Of a stretch of DNA of 64,000 bases, positions 54,901-64,000 are shown piece after piece. Position numbers and translations under genes: made by a program. The stretch is taken from the NCBI GenBank assembly GCA_002989075.1, contig PSQN01000017.1, forward strand, positions 62,001-126,000, in the 5' to 3' direction. Source of the DNA: Arthonia radiata (lineage: Eukaryota; Ascomycota; Arthoniomycetes; Arthoniales; Arthoniaceae). The notes below the pieces were generated by a model. The model made no database searches. It was not told where the DNA came from and saw only the letters and a program-made list of their open reading frames with translations. Every line of letters begins with the position of its first letter. The first letter of the stretch is position 1.

Positions 54901-57900
54901 AAGATCCAGCTCCGCTAACAATAACACTGAAGAGGCATCATTGAATCGCGAGCAAGAGCTATCAATCGAGGTCGCTGATCTAAGGCGAGAACTTGAGCTG
55001 GCGAAGAATGAGCTTGAGAGCGCCAAGGAACAGGTCGAGCAGTTCAAAGAGATCAGCAGTGCTTCGGAAGAGGCTCTAAGCAACATGGAAGGCACGTTTG
55101 AAGAGTACCGCGATGACGCTGAAAAGGTCACGAGAGAAAAGGATACCACCATTCGAGACCTTGAGCAGCGACGAGACGAGATCTCCAACGAACTCTCTGT
55201 TACCAATGACCAACTAAAAGAGCTGCGCACGAGATCCGATAATCACCAAGCTGATATTGACCGCCAGCGGTCGGACTATGAAGCGCGACTCGCAAGGGTA
55301 ACGGACGAGAGTGAGCGTTACAAAGCTACCGCCGAGCTTCGGCAAGAGGACGTCAAAGAGCAAGCTGCCATTGCACAGCGAGCTCAACAGAACTATGAGA
55401 CCGAGCTTATCAAGCATGGCGATGCTGCAAAGAAGCTCCAAGATGTCCGCACCGAGCTCAACGAGGTCAAACTTCAAGTTGCCACTGTCAAGTCTGAAGC
55501 TGAGACAGCGCGAGCTCAGCTGTCGCAGAGTGAAGAGAGCTGGACATCAACTCGCGAGCAGCTTGAGACCGAAGTCACCGAATTGAAGCGCCGTCGAGAC
55601 GACGTAGACCGCCAAAATCAATTATTGCATCAGCAGCTTGAAAGTGTAAGCTCTCAAATTGCCGAACTCCAGCAGCGACGCCAGGCCAACCAAGTCGGGG
55701 AGAATGAAGATTCTGTCGAACCAGATACGCAGAAGTATACGGAGATCATCAAGTACCTACGTCGCGAGAAGGAGATTGTTGATGTTCAATACGAGCTTTC
55801 CCTCCAAGAGTCACGGCGCCTTAAGCAACAACTGGAGCACAGTGAGTCTGAGCTCAACGATGCACGTCTGCGTCTGGAGCAGGAGCGCCAACGCCAACAG
55901 GGCCAGCAGAGCTATAGCAAGCTTGCTGAGACTATTAACCAGCTCAACGTCTTCCGCGAGAGCAATGAAACTCTACGGAGCGAAGCACGTCAAGCGCAAG
56001 CCGGTCTTGCTGAGAAGTCCAAAAGGGTCGACGAGCTTAACGCTCAGATCGAGCCACTGCGCGCCGCTGTCTCGGAGCTCGAGAACCAGCAAGAGACCTC
56101 CGAGGGCGAGATGAAGCTTCTCAAAGAAGATCGCGATCGATGGCAGAAGCGAGCTCAAGATATCATGTCCAAATACGACCGAGTTGATCCAGCTGAGCTG
56201 CAGGAGCTTAAAGACAAGCTTGCAACACTAGAACAGGAGAAGACCCAGGCTGTCTCTGATAAAGACGCATTGCAAGGACGAGTCAACGGTTTCGAACAGG
56301 AGCTAGAGCAGGGCAAGCAATCAGCGAAAGATGAGACCATCAAAAAAGCCAAGGAGCAGTTCTTTGGCAAAATGAAAGAGGCCAACGAAAAGACGAGGAA
56401 TGCTGTCAGCGAGAAGCACGGAGTCCAAGAACGACTCGACCAGGTGAAGGCCGAGCTTTCAAAAGTTCAAGAGGAGCTCGGTCAGGCTCGTGAGGCAAGA
56501 GATTCCGCACAGAACGAGGTTCGTCAAGCGAAAGTCCCGGCTCAGGACAATACGTCTCAACCAAAACTTAGGCAAGAAGGTGCAACGCAGACTTCCCCGC
56601 CGCCGCAACCTGCGCCAGGCAACTCCACGACAGACACCTACATGCAAGATGCAGAAGAGGGCGAAGTCGATGAAGACCTTTCACGGCAGCTAAGTGAAGC
56701 TCAGGCGCATGGCCAGCGTGAGACCGAACGCGCGACTGAGCTCGAGAAGACGGTCAACGAACTGGAAGATCAGGTCGACACTCTGCAGTCACAGCTTGAA
56801 GAGCTTCAGAATCGCCCTGACACGCAGCAGAGCGCATCAGGTGACAAAGGCGCCGATGCAGGAGCCGCTGAGCACCTGCAAAAACTGGAGGACGACCTGG
56901 CGGCGGCACAACAAGAGCTCGAATCACTTCGACAGAACCCACCCCAAGCGACTCCAGTTCCTACACCAGCAGGCCCCGCGGATCCGTCGAACCTGCGTAC
57001 GCAGATTGAATCAGAGTACAAGCAAAAGTCGGATGAGCTTGAGCAAGGGTTCGCGAAGCGTATCAGTGGCATGCGTGAGCAGCTCAATACCAAGCTGCGC
57101 GAGGGTCGAGAGAAGATTAAAGAGGAGGCTCGGCAAGCGCTCAATGCTGAGCACGAGGCTGAGGTCAGCAAATTGAAGACTGAGCACGAAGCAGCTGTTG
57201 CTGAGCTCAAAGCGCAGCACGCCAAAGAGCTACAGTCCGAACCAAAGTTTTCGGCAGCCACAGACGATGCATCCAGTCGTCTGTCGAATGGCAACCTCGA
57301 TGTCAAGAATCTACCAACAGTACCTGCCGAGATCCAAAAGTTTGTCCTAGAGAACCCCACGATTAAGGGCATGATCTCTCGTACTGCTGACGGGCGTATC
57401 AAGTCAGAGCGAGAGTCTCATCAACAGCAAATCCAGGATATCGAGGCCGCGCACAAAAGTGAACTTGCCAATCTCGAGGCCTCTCACGCTGCGAAGTTGA
57501 AGGAGCTTGAGGATAACACGGAGAAGGCTAAAGCCGCTGCTGTTAACATGTCTGAGAAAAAGACGGCTGTCAAGATGAACATGGCTATCAAGGCCCGGGA
57601 CGAAGCCAAAGCAAAGGTCGATTACGTGCAAAAAGCAGCAACTGAAACGCCAACAACGCCCGTCGGTGAAGTTTGGAATATGGCCAAGAACGCGAAGCCA
57701 CAAGCTGCGTCTCAGACCGTTCAGGCCCAGACACAGGCTGCTGCTGCCGCTAGGAATGGTCGAACAACGCCGCAACCGCAATCAAGTGTCAAGACTGAAG
57801 ATGGTCACAATGGTGTCAACAATAGCTCTCAAGCTAATGCTGAGGTAAGTCCACAAACGTCTCTTTATCTAGGCTCCTCTCCGGTCATGCAACACGAAGG

Positions 57901-58660
57901 TCAAGGTCAAGTTCAAGATATACGTTTCAGGCAAGGAGTTCGACCACTTGTTCCGCTATTGCCTCTGTACGCCAGCCCGCCCCATTCAGCATACCGGGTG
58001 GCACCACCACCACCACCCTTTCAATATGGGCACTCGCCTCCTCCCACCCCAAGCTTTCAGCGTCCCCCACCCCTACTTCCACCACGCCCTGATTTGTCTG
58101 TGTTTGCCCACTGGCACAGCAACCCTATTATCCAGTGCCCAATTTTCATGCCTATCGATATGTGTCGTTACAGGAAACCAAATGCTTACCAAGGTTACTA
58201 CGAGCAGAATTCGCAACCAGCTACACCAAGTGTTGCGCCGGCATTGACAGCGCAACAGCCACAGGCTCCGCCACAATCATCGCAGACGCAGCAGCAAGCA
58301 GGCTCGACGTTGCCGCGCCCTAGTAGTGCTATGGGCATCCGCGGCCAAGCTCGCCGTATGTCGAATGCAACGCAATCACTACCTCAAGCCCAAGCTTCGC
58401 GACCAGGTTCTTCATCCGAGTCACAAGACTACAAGCAGAAACTGCCAGATGGTCCGCTTACTGCTGGCAACGCACGCGGCACGGCCATTCCAAGAGGTGG
58501 CAGCATTCGCGGCCGTGGTGGAGTTGGTGCAGGAAGAGGTCAAATGAATCCCGTTGCGGGAAGCTTCATCCCAGGTGCGGCGGGGCAGAAGCGAGGCTTT
58601 GAGGGAGATCAGACAAGAGGTGGTGGGGATAAGAGAGCGAGAGGTGGGCGTGGTGCTTAG
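51977..58660 (+). CDS. MLP1: Nuclear basket protein Mlp1/Tpr
   Basis: Giant coiled-coil nucleoporin of the nuclear pore basket, involved in mRNA quality control. About 2209 aa after splicing an intron at 52263-52316 (donor GTCAGT, branch gctgac, acceptor caag; 54 nt and stop-free, so it also reads through). Residues from about 30 to 1750 are nearly unbroken heptad sequence rich in Glu, Gln, Arg, Leu, with the TPR/MLP1 region around PGRGATNGEVNG. The C-terminal 450 residues are Ala/Gln/Pro-rich and end in RGG-type repeats. Between about 57845 and 58173 the sequence differs (Pro-rich, starting at a GTAAGT), which may be an insertion or unrecognised intron. Confidence 0.92.
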   Translation: MAAVDTAYVASYCSIPEISVEALVNQPTPELVTSFLQTLIVKAQEHDALKSERLRRDVELENAIRGGEAKARVLRANADKAQEQVESLRKQLDEEGQCQLLAIVFGRFADTLQESTRSRLQNDLDNIRSSTTSSLTEAEGLRGQVSRLESSKRETLVLLDSKTTAHDKLANELSNSQQKAIGLRRQVTSLEEKQQQASNASNSAKFKESALQQEIDLLKRNNDWLDKELKSKSAEYAKFRKDKSTRVSELQRMNEETNNTLNSLRRTETALRSRIAELERKSEEHLTTIQRMQEEKARADEGFRAELDGSRRLAQLQEQSAQTARRRVDELDEEMEKMREEASEEISTIQSELETERQAKEAAEQKADDLELQIGNLQANDSRPPAEDGGPATPRRGLDASGPFGTPLRSASPAAGTPSSKLRSTMTMTQLSSDLNKTKSELDEERRRSARLNATFEELMADLEAKVPELQDLNEDKARLEADVAQVSASLTQSHQERDAYKKDSRKWESQAHGLVREADLLRQQLRDLSLQVKVLTVEVQIRSEGLDLSHAERQALQRAASGESDEKIFEGMTDTGRFISQHLSTFRNVFELQEKNVQLLNLTRQLGEQMEGEEAQAKKSKQDEAEKELQTLRRKTEQYKHELGQLQKQTTSFMKERDTYRRMCAHRGKIPQDADLDSMFGETINGIVSPGRGATNGEVNGNDSSHDFAQESRILKEMQLHFDAYKREAATDHQTLRGQVDGLARDKGSLQGDLARAKSQVSMAQERYEMLQANYNMLRTECEELQKRTQSYAETAAKQDARTQQALEDLVQQRELENGLRGETANLKAERDLSKRMQDRLDEENKSLYQERDRLNTLIANTQKLSSERESSFEDQRRRLQNQVDTLEAENRTVKQKLDEEIESSKNAALRREYDSEQNQTRINDLMKSLSSTKEELTAAKTVRDQLQSRVEELKIELRNAQEHAQALQPRSTARSSSANNNTEEASLNREQELSIEVADLRRELELAKNELESAKEQVEQFKEISSASEEALSNMEGTFEEYRDDAEKVTREKDTTIRDLEQRRDEISNELSVTNDQLKELRTRSDNHQADIDRQRSDYEARLARVTDESERYKATAELRQEDVKEQAAIAQRAQQNYETELIKHGDAAKKLQDVRTELNEVKLQVATVKSEAETARAQLSQSEESWTSTREQLETEVTELKRRRDDVDRQNQLLHQQLESVSSQIAELQQRRQANQVGENEDSVEPDTQKYTEIIKYLRREKEIVDVQYELSLQESRRLKQQLEHSESELNDARLRLEQERQRQQGQQSYSKLAETINQLNVFRESNETLRSEARQAQAGLAEKSKRVDELNAQIEPLRAAVSELENQQETSEGEMKLLKEDRDRWQKRAQDIMSKYDRVDPAELQELKDKLATLEQEKTQAVSDKDALQGRVNGFEQELEQGKQSAKDETIKKAKEQFFGKMKEANEKTRNAVSEKHGVQERLDQVKAELSKVQEELGQAREARDSAQNEVRQAKVPAQDNTSQPKLRQEGATQTSPPPQPAPGNSTTDTYMQDAEEGEVDEDLSRQLSEAQAHGQRETERATELEKTVNELEDQVDTLQSQLEELQNRPDTQQSASGDKGADAGAAEHLQKLEDDLAAAQQELESLRQNPPQATPVPTPAGPADPSNLRTQIESEYKQKSDELEQGFAKRISGMREQLNTKLREGREKIKEEARQALNAEHEAEVSKLKTEHEAAVAELKAQHAKELQSEPKFSAATDDASSRLSNGNLDVKNLPTVPAEIQKFVLENPTIKGMISRTADGRIKSERESHQQQIQDIEAAHKSELANLEASHAAKLKELEDNTEKAKAAAVNMSEKKTAVKMNMAIKARDEAKAKVDYVQKAATETPTTPVGEVWNMAKNAKPQAASQTVQAQTQAAAAARNGRTTPQPQSSVKTEDGHNGVNNSSQANAEVSPQTSLYLGSSPVMQHEGQGQVQDIRFRQGVRPLVPLLPLYASPPHSAYRVAPPPPPFQYGHSPPPTPSFQRPPPLLPPRPDLSVFAHWHSNPIIQCPIFMPIDMCRYRKPNAYQGYYEQNSQPATPSVAPALTAQQPQAPPQSSQTQQQAGSTLPRPSSAMGIRGQARRMSNATQSLPQAQASRPGSSSESQDYKQKLPDGPLTAGNARGTAIPRGGSIRGRGGVGAGRGQMNPVAGSFIPGAAGQKRGFEGDQTRGGGDKRARGGRGA

Positions 58661-59210
58661 AGAACACGAACGGCCAGGAAATAAGAATGGGAGGGACGGC
58701 ATGTACGGTGCATGGCGGTATCACTTTCATTTGTTAGCGTGGCGTAAGGTACATCACGTCCACGGACTGGGCATGAGATGCAGATGGTCAGAATGTACGA
58801 GCGTTATATTAGAATGCATCTATGAGAGCCAGAGGCTGTTGCCTCGAGGAGCGAGGCGCGATGATATGTCCTGACTCCTGCCGCCTGATCTTACTCGTAT
58901 CTTTTCGCTCCTATCAAGACCATGGCACGAAAGACTTCAGCTGTACACACCGGTGTGAGTCGTCACCCCATTATTGTCTGGATCCCATGCTACCTGGTTC
59001 GCTCCAACATGTTTTGGTGAGGGCAACGTGAGGCATGCACTCCGAGAGCACATCAGCATCACCCATTTCTACCTCTGCAGAACAGCCTCTTGAGTCTTGC
59101 GCCGCCATGGCTGATATCGGACCTATTATGCGTACGGCAGTCCCTTGCACGCCGATGGACTAGATTCAAACACGTAGTACAGACACCATCTCTTAGCTGG
59201 CGACGCTTCA
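58661..59210. other. Convergent 3' spacer
   Basis: 550 bases between convergent genes. A very short ORF at 58921 resembles nothing; no gene called. Confidence 0.4.
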
Positions 59211-60401
59211 TTAAAGCCCTGCCTGCGCCATATGCCCACCCTCAGCTCGACAGCTCTCCCAAGCACCCGTCGGCCTGACACCAACAGTCACAATGGGCAC
59301 TTGACTGTCCATCACCGTCTGCGTGGCGAACGGCGTCACACCCTTCCAACTCGTACTCGTGCTTACCGCAGCGCTAGCGCTAGCCGCAGCCGTGACGGTA
59401 ATAGTCACGGTCGTCTCAACCTCCGTGAATGTCGTAAGCGCAGGCGCTGTTACAACTTCGGTGCTTGTGACGAACTCGGCTATGTTCGTATCGGTGACGG
59501 TAACAGTCGGGGCGTCTGGGGCGCGTTTGGCTTTTCTGCCCGCTTTGGACGCAGAGTCGACGAGTCGTGGGCCGAGAGTTGGCGCGGGAGCAGCGGCGCG
59601 AGGTAGAATGTCGTTGGCGAGGGCGATGATGGGGGAGATGACTGCCTGCATCGCCTCTGGCAGGATCGTTGGGACGATGCTGGCGGGTGGGTCGGCCACA
59701 GCTGCACGCGAGGGGATGACGCAGGAGGCTGTGGAGGTGACTATGGAGTAGCTTGAGACCGTAAGTGAAGAGCTGGTGATGGTCTGGGTGTCGGCTGTCA
59801 TGGTTAAGGTGGTCTGATATGTGCTTGGGTAGGCAGGAGGGCCGGCCTGCGCACTGGAGGTCGCGGGGGGTACAGTGAGGGTGCTGGTGACCGTATCGGT
59901 CGTGGTGCTTGTAATCACCGGCGTCGTGATCGACGTGAGCGTGACAGTAGGAGTAAATGTGACGGTTGCTTGAGGGCCCGCGGTGATTGAAAAGGCCCTT
60001 TGCGCGTTGAAGGGCGCACAGCCCCCATTGTTGCTGATGATTAGGATCTGCCACTCGCCATTGAAGAGTGTAGACTTGGCTTCGCCACATGTCGACAGCT
60101 CGTTCGTGAAGTCCGGTGTCAACGTAGTGTTGGAGCAGATGTACTGGCGTCCGTTGGGGTCGACGAGGATGTTCTGCGCGATGTCATCAGCGCAGCCGCT
60201 GAACTGGCTGACGAAGGTGAAGTCGTCCGGGCTGTTGGTGTTTTGGAAGTAGCTGCCCCCGCCGTGGAAGTCGACGCCGTAGGCTTGGCACGTTGATGAG
60301 GGGTTGCTGCAGACTGGGGGAGGCGGTGGTCCTGCTTGTGATAGAGTGTGTGACGCGAGGAGAGAAATGGGCAGGAGGGAAGGAAATGAGAGTGAAGGCA
60401 T
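59211..60401 (-). CDS. Secreted Ser/Thr-rich protein (DUF7908-like)
   Basis: A 396-aa predicted secreted protein. Signal peptide MPSLSFPSLLPISLLASHTLS is followed by a cysteine-patterned domain, about residues 30-130: CQAYGVDFHGGGSYFQN, DDFTFVSQFSGCADD, NGRQYIC, STCGEAKS, GEWQILIISNNGGC. This resembles fungal DUF7908. After that come Thr/Ser/Pro/Val-rich repeats (TVTLTSITTPV, SVTVT-like) typical of O-glycosylated wall proteins. KAGRKAKR may be a proprotein cut site. No GPI tail is clear at the C-terminus. The start is the ATG at 60401. Confidence 0.75.
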   Translation of the reverse strand: MPSLSFPSLLPISLLASHTLSQAGPPPPPVCSNPSSTCQAYGVDFHGGGSYFQNTNSPDDFTFVSQFSGCADDIAQNILVDPNGRQYICSNTTLTPDFTNELSTCGEAKSTLFNGEWQILIISNNGGCAPFNAQRAFSITAGPQATVTFTPTVTLTSITTPVITSTTTDTVTSTLTVPPATSSAQAGPPAYPSTYQTTLTMTADTQTITSSSLTVSSYSIVTSTASCVIPSRAAVADPPASIVPTILPEAMQAVISPIIALANDILPRAAAPAPTLGPRLVDSASKAGRKAKRAPDAPTVTVTDTNIAEFVTSTEVVTAPALTTFTEVETTVTITVTAAASASAAVSTSTSWKGVTPFATQTVMDSQVPIVTVGVRPTGAWESCRAEGGHMAQAGL

Positions 60402-62532
60402 TGCTGACTTGGTATTTCGCAAGACGACTGGAAGGGTAGTGAAGGAAGATTTGCAGCCTTTCTTCAGCACAGGGATGGGGCTCAGCAACGATCGAGCTGC
60501 ATGATAAAAAGCAGGGAAACATGGATGGCAGGGGGGGCAAGCTGGGTATACCTATACTTGCAGGGTATGTCTCGATCGAGGCAGCACATGAGCTCATGAA
60601 TACCTATCGGTCAAGGGGATACTCACGCATGGCTGTTTACAGCGCCAACGGTCAAAGAGTTTGCTGCGAAACAAGATAAACGAGGTCTAGCAAGAGGCGG
60701 TGATACTTTTACCTCAGCTCAGCCCGACCCCGAGCTGTCCGGAAAGTTCAGATGCTGCTAACAATAGCGCGCCTCACCGATTGTCGTCCATGTGCTCGCC
60801 CACTGTTGGAAAAGGGTCCGTGACGTCGGGAATACGGCAGGGACCGGCAAAAGGATCACAGCAAGACAGACCAAGATTACAGCGAAGGTAACAGCGGCTC
60901 GGGAGGTATCATTGTCGCGACTGTAGGCGTCTCGCAGAGAACAATAGAAGGCATAATCTTGGCAAGGACGGGACTGAGCGTGACAGACAGCATTGAAGTG
61001 GTGGTCGGATGGCAGTCGGAGGGCCGAAAAGCGTCGCTGTTTTGAGACGTCACCCCTGAGACTCCGGCCCCGAGTTGGGAATAGCGTTGTTTGTGTTACC
61101 TGTTGCGGTAGAGCGTGACAGCAATGACGCGCTCCGTCGCGACCTCTCCTGGCCGTCGCCTGCTTACTCGACCACCACCCCGGTCTTACTGTGCTTCCAT
61201 TGTCGCAAACGGCTTCAGCTTCGAGGATCTCGCACATACAGGCCAGGTCCCTTTCTTCGGTAGCCGAGGAAGGCGGTGGATCCACCATCAACAAACGGGC
61301 TACAGGCCTCGGCGACCAGAAACGTGTAAGAACTGACACATAGCGCATCACCAATACAACAACAGCTGCAGGCAGCCGTACCAAAACACGAGGTCACGCG
61401 CGTCGCTTATCGGCAAGCGACGTGCGTGGACCGAGATCTGCTCTCACACAGCAGCAATCCAGATGGTTCACGCGAACGGATGACTCCACCAACGGCCCTT
61501 GTTTCCACGTGGATGGGCACTACGTCTCGCTCAGTTCTACTCTTTCGGGTTCGCCAACGCTTTCTCTCTTGCTCCGCTAAAAAGGTAAAGGTGCTTTATA
61601 TGCACTCAGTGCGATCTCACCTAAGGTCTCACAAGATTGCAATAGTATCGGTGGCTCGATCAATGCATCTTTCTCTGCAACCATCGTCTCCCAATTTGCC
61701 ACTTTATGCGCGTTTGATCTACCACGCGCCGCTTCGTCACGATATCCGACATGTGCGATGTGCGAGCATTGGTCCCTCGTGCGTCTCTCACCCGCGTCGC
61801 TACCCCACTGATGTCCGAAGGCAGACCCTTGGCCGGAAATGGCAATGCTGCTACGACATGCCGTGGAGCACTACAAGGCTGACCTTGTACGAGATTAAAG
61901 AGCTGACAACGTCCCAAAGAGACCGACTCTCCGCTTTATTGTCCTCCAGCAAGATCTCGCAATGAGTGCATTCGGCCGGGCTGCCGAGAACGAAGCAGCA
62001 ATGCCAGCGTCAAATAACTTGTATCGCTCACCGCCACTCAGCAGCAGTCCGAAGTTGCATCTCACTCGTCTCTCTCTCAGCAGCAGGCACCCGTTTGCCT
62101 CCGCTGTCAGACTTCCTCATTTCGACACCAGCGGTCTCGCCTCTTCTTTGATGCTTTCGGTGATGGGTCTCCAGGCGGGACGAATAGCAAGGCGTCTCGG
62201 ACGCAGTGCCGTCTGCTCTTTTGCATTTACCATCCACCTCCTTCCGCGAATGAGCGACCGCATGCTAACAGCAATGTCCGGTGCGTGTATTTGAAGTTGG
62301 GTCGGTCTTGAAAGGCCATAACCGTATTAGGGTCTGAACGCCTACTTGCCGTTGTTTTTCTCTCTCCGCAACTAATTTGAGCCATTCTTTCCTACTTACT
62401 ACACTCCCCTCTTCAACTCAGCTGGTCTTATATCAGCCAGGCCCTTCCATTCCTTGTCCATTTCGCAGGTGCTGGCATCTTCGCATGCTTCGAGCTGTCG
62501 AATTCTATCGCGCGTGATTGAGACTAGTAACA
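60402..62532. other. Spacer, 2.1 kb
   Basis: No gene recognised. A minus-strand frame at 60758-61384 has a hydrophobic C-terminal stretch but starts from a TTG and shows no domain; a plus frame at 61426-61965 starts from GTG. The right end should hold the laccase promoter. Confidence 0.4.
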
Positions 62533-64000
62533 ATGTCAATTCTCCTACGCGCCACTTGGGGCTGTCTGGCTGTCGCCGGTACAGCTCTGGCCAACTCTGA
62601 TCAGTTTGACTTCGGTAACATTCCAGCGGACCATATTGTCTGGGGCTCTCAAGGCCCGCCAACTACGCATACCGCATCATCCCAGCCTGTCAAGCGACAA
62701 GCATCTTCGACGACCTCTCTGGTGGCCGATCCAGGATGCACGCATGGCCCGACCTCGCGCGCCTGCTGGAGTGACGGCTTCAGCATTGCCACAGACTTCG
62801 ATCAGAAGTGGCCAACAACCGGTCGAACCGTGACGTACGACTGGGCTCTCACGAACACCACGTGCAACCCAGACGGAGCTCACGAGCGCACGTGTCTGCT
62901 CATCAACAACCAATACCCCGGTCCGGTGCTCGAAGCCGGTAAGTGGAGCTGTGATACCCACGTGCGGAGAGTTTGCCTGACAAGCGGGGTACAGATTGGG
63001 GTGACACAATCTCGGTCACTATCCACAATACCTTACAGAATAATGGCACGAGTATTCACTGGCATGGCATTCGCCAGCTACATACCAACGTCATGGATGG
63101 CACCAATGGACTAACGGAGTGTCCAATCCGGCCAGGCAACAGTGAGACCTACACCTTCCAGGCTACGCAGTTTGGGACGTCTTGGTATCACTCTCACTAC
63201 AGCTCCCAGTATGGTGACGGTGTCATAGGACCAATGTGAGTGCACCGTCTCCGCTGTTCGTGCTGTGATGCTCACACGCTCATTCTCAGCGTGATCAACG
63301 GCCCAGCTGCGGCGAACTATGATATCGATCTGGGTCCAATACCCCTTACAGACTGGTACTATGAAACATCATTCGTAGAGAACATCTTGCAGAACGACGC
63401 TTTGCAATCGTCACCACCACGCGCAGGACCTGAGCCTGACACCATCTTGATCAACGGCACTAATGGCCTGAACGGCGGTCGGTATATGACGGCTACTCTT
63501 ACGCCTGGCAATACTCACCGACTACGTCTAATCAACACGGGTCTGGATGCTGCCATCCGCGTCTCCATCGACGGCCACCAAATGCAAGTCATCACTTCAG
63601 ACTTTGTGCCTGTTCATTCAGTGAGTCACTTGCTATTGAGACCTCTGCCACGTTCAGGGTTCCAATCCTAACATCTCACATCCAGGTCTACATCGACTCC
63701 GTCATGCTAGGTATTGGCCAGCGCTACGACGTCATCATCAACGCGACCCAACCTATCGGTTCATACTGGATGCGCGCCGCCGCCGAGGGAGCGTGTGAAT
63801 CCTCCAGCCAAGGTCCAGGTCAAGCCATCATCCGGTACGACGGCGCTGACGACACACTCCCAACATCAGCGTCCACGGCATCTGACAACGGCTGCTCCGA
63901 CCCCGGCACGCTCACGCCATGGGTTCCCAACACAGTCGGCGACGCGGACGCCTTTCGAGCACAGGCGCGCAGTCTAGACGTGAATCTCGAGCTGCCTGGC
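62533..64000 (+). CDS. Laccase-like multicopper oxidase, 5' part
   Basis: Secreted copper oxidase, cut by the right window edge. A signal peptide (MSILLRATWGCLAVAGTALA) opens the frame. Introns at 62939-62994, 63236-63289 and 63621-63685 keep frame. The first cupredoxin domain carries copper motifs IHWHGIRQ and SWYHSHYSSQYGDGVIGP; the second starts INGPAAANYDIDLGP and includes NTGLDAAIRVSIDGHQMQVI. An N-terminal 60-residue extension with a KR site (SQPVKRQ) may be a propeptide. The other two copper motifs lie beyond the window, so catalytic completeness cannot be judged. Substrate type (phenolic, melanin or pigment) unknown. Confidence 0.9.

Noticed and set aside
60758-61384. 208-codon minus frame with a hydrophobic stretch
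   Set aside because: Starts at TTG, no family motif; could not be supported over chance.
61426-61965. 179-codon plus frame before the laccase
   Set aside because: Starts at GTG, no recognisable domain or splice pattern.

Overview
This window looks like nuclear DNA of a filamentous ascomycete, most likely a Dothideomycete. Genes are spaced about 1-3 kb apart on both strands. Introns are mostly 48-80 nt with GTRNGT donors and CTRAC-type branch sites. The proteins match fungal families: Arc1, Mef1, Sac1, Ypt6, Nop53, Tma46, Ost4, Mrx8, Fmc1, Coq3, Tfa2 and Mlp1. Three long introns that resemble one another look like introner-like elements, which are known from Dothideomycetes and support that placement. 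No tRNA, rRNA, CRISPR or intact transposon was found.

Layout. 0-15 kb: a pisatin-demethylase-type cytochrome P450 (13 exons, two non-canonical GC-AG introns, two introner-like introns), an Arc1-type tRNA-binding cofactor, a large protein with an XPF/Zip2-like C-terminus, a BAHD-type acyltransferase (one introner-like intron), a decayed sulfotransferase-like relic, a small mitochondrial membrane protein and a DJ-1/PfpI protein. 15.5-27.6 kb: mitochondrial EF-G, an unknown 421-aa protein, Sac1 phosphatase, a four-copy noncoding tandem repeat, two unknown small proteins and a tiny membrane protein whose first coding exon is only the ATG. 27.6-34.7 kb: a 7-kb gene-poor tract with an old tandem array of about 155-bp units, one unexplained open frame, and the long leader of a Pho85-type cyclin gene.

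36.8-64 kb is dense and mostly housekeeping: a DUF1295 reductase-like membrane protein, Tma46, Ost4, Nop53, Ypt6/Rab6, a cluster of mitochondrial genes (Mrx8 divergent from Fmc1, which converges on Coq3), TFIIE-beta, the 2.2-kaa nuclear-basket protein Mlp1, a secreted Ser/Thr-rich protein and the 5' part of a laccase-like multicopper oxidase cut by the window edge.

The main discovery-type signal is the set of homologous introns at 1505-1645, 2257-2398 and 9482-9601. They sit in two unrelated genes, share blocks at matching places and keep internal stems, as expected if introns are being copied as mobile units. All gene models are from reading frames and splice signals only; no database search or expression data was used.
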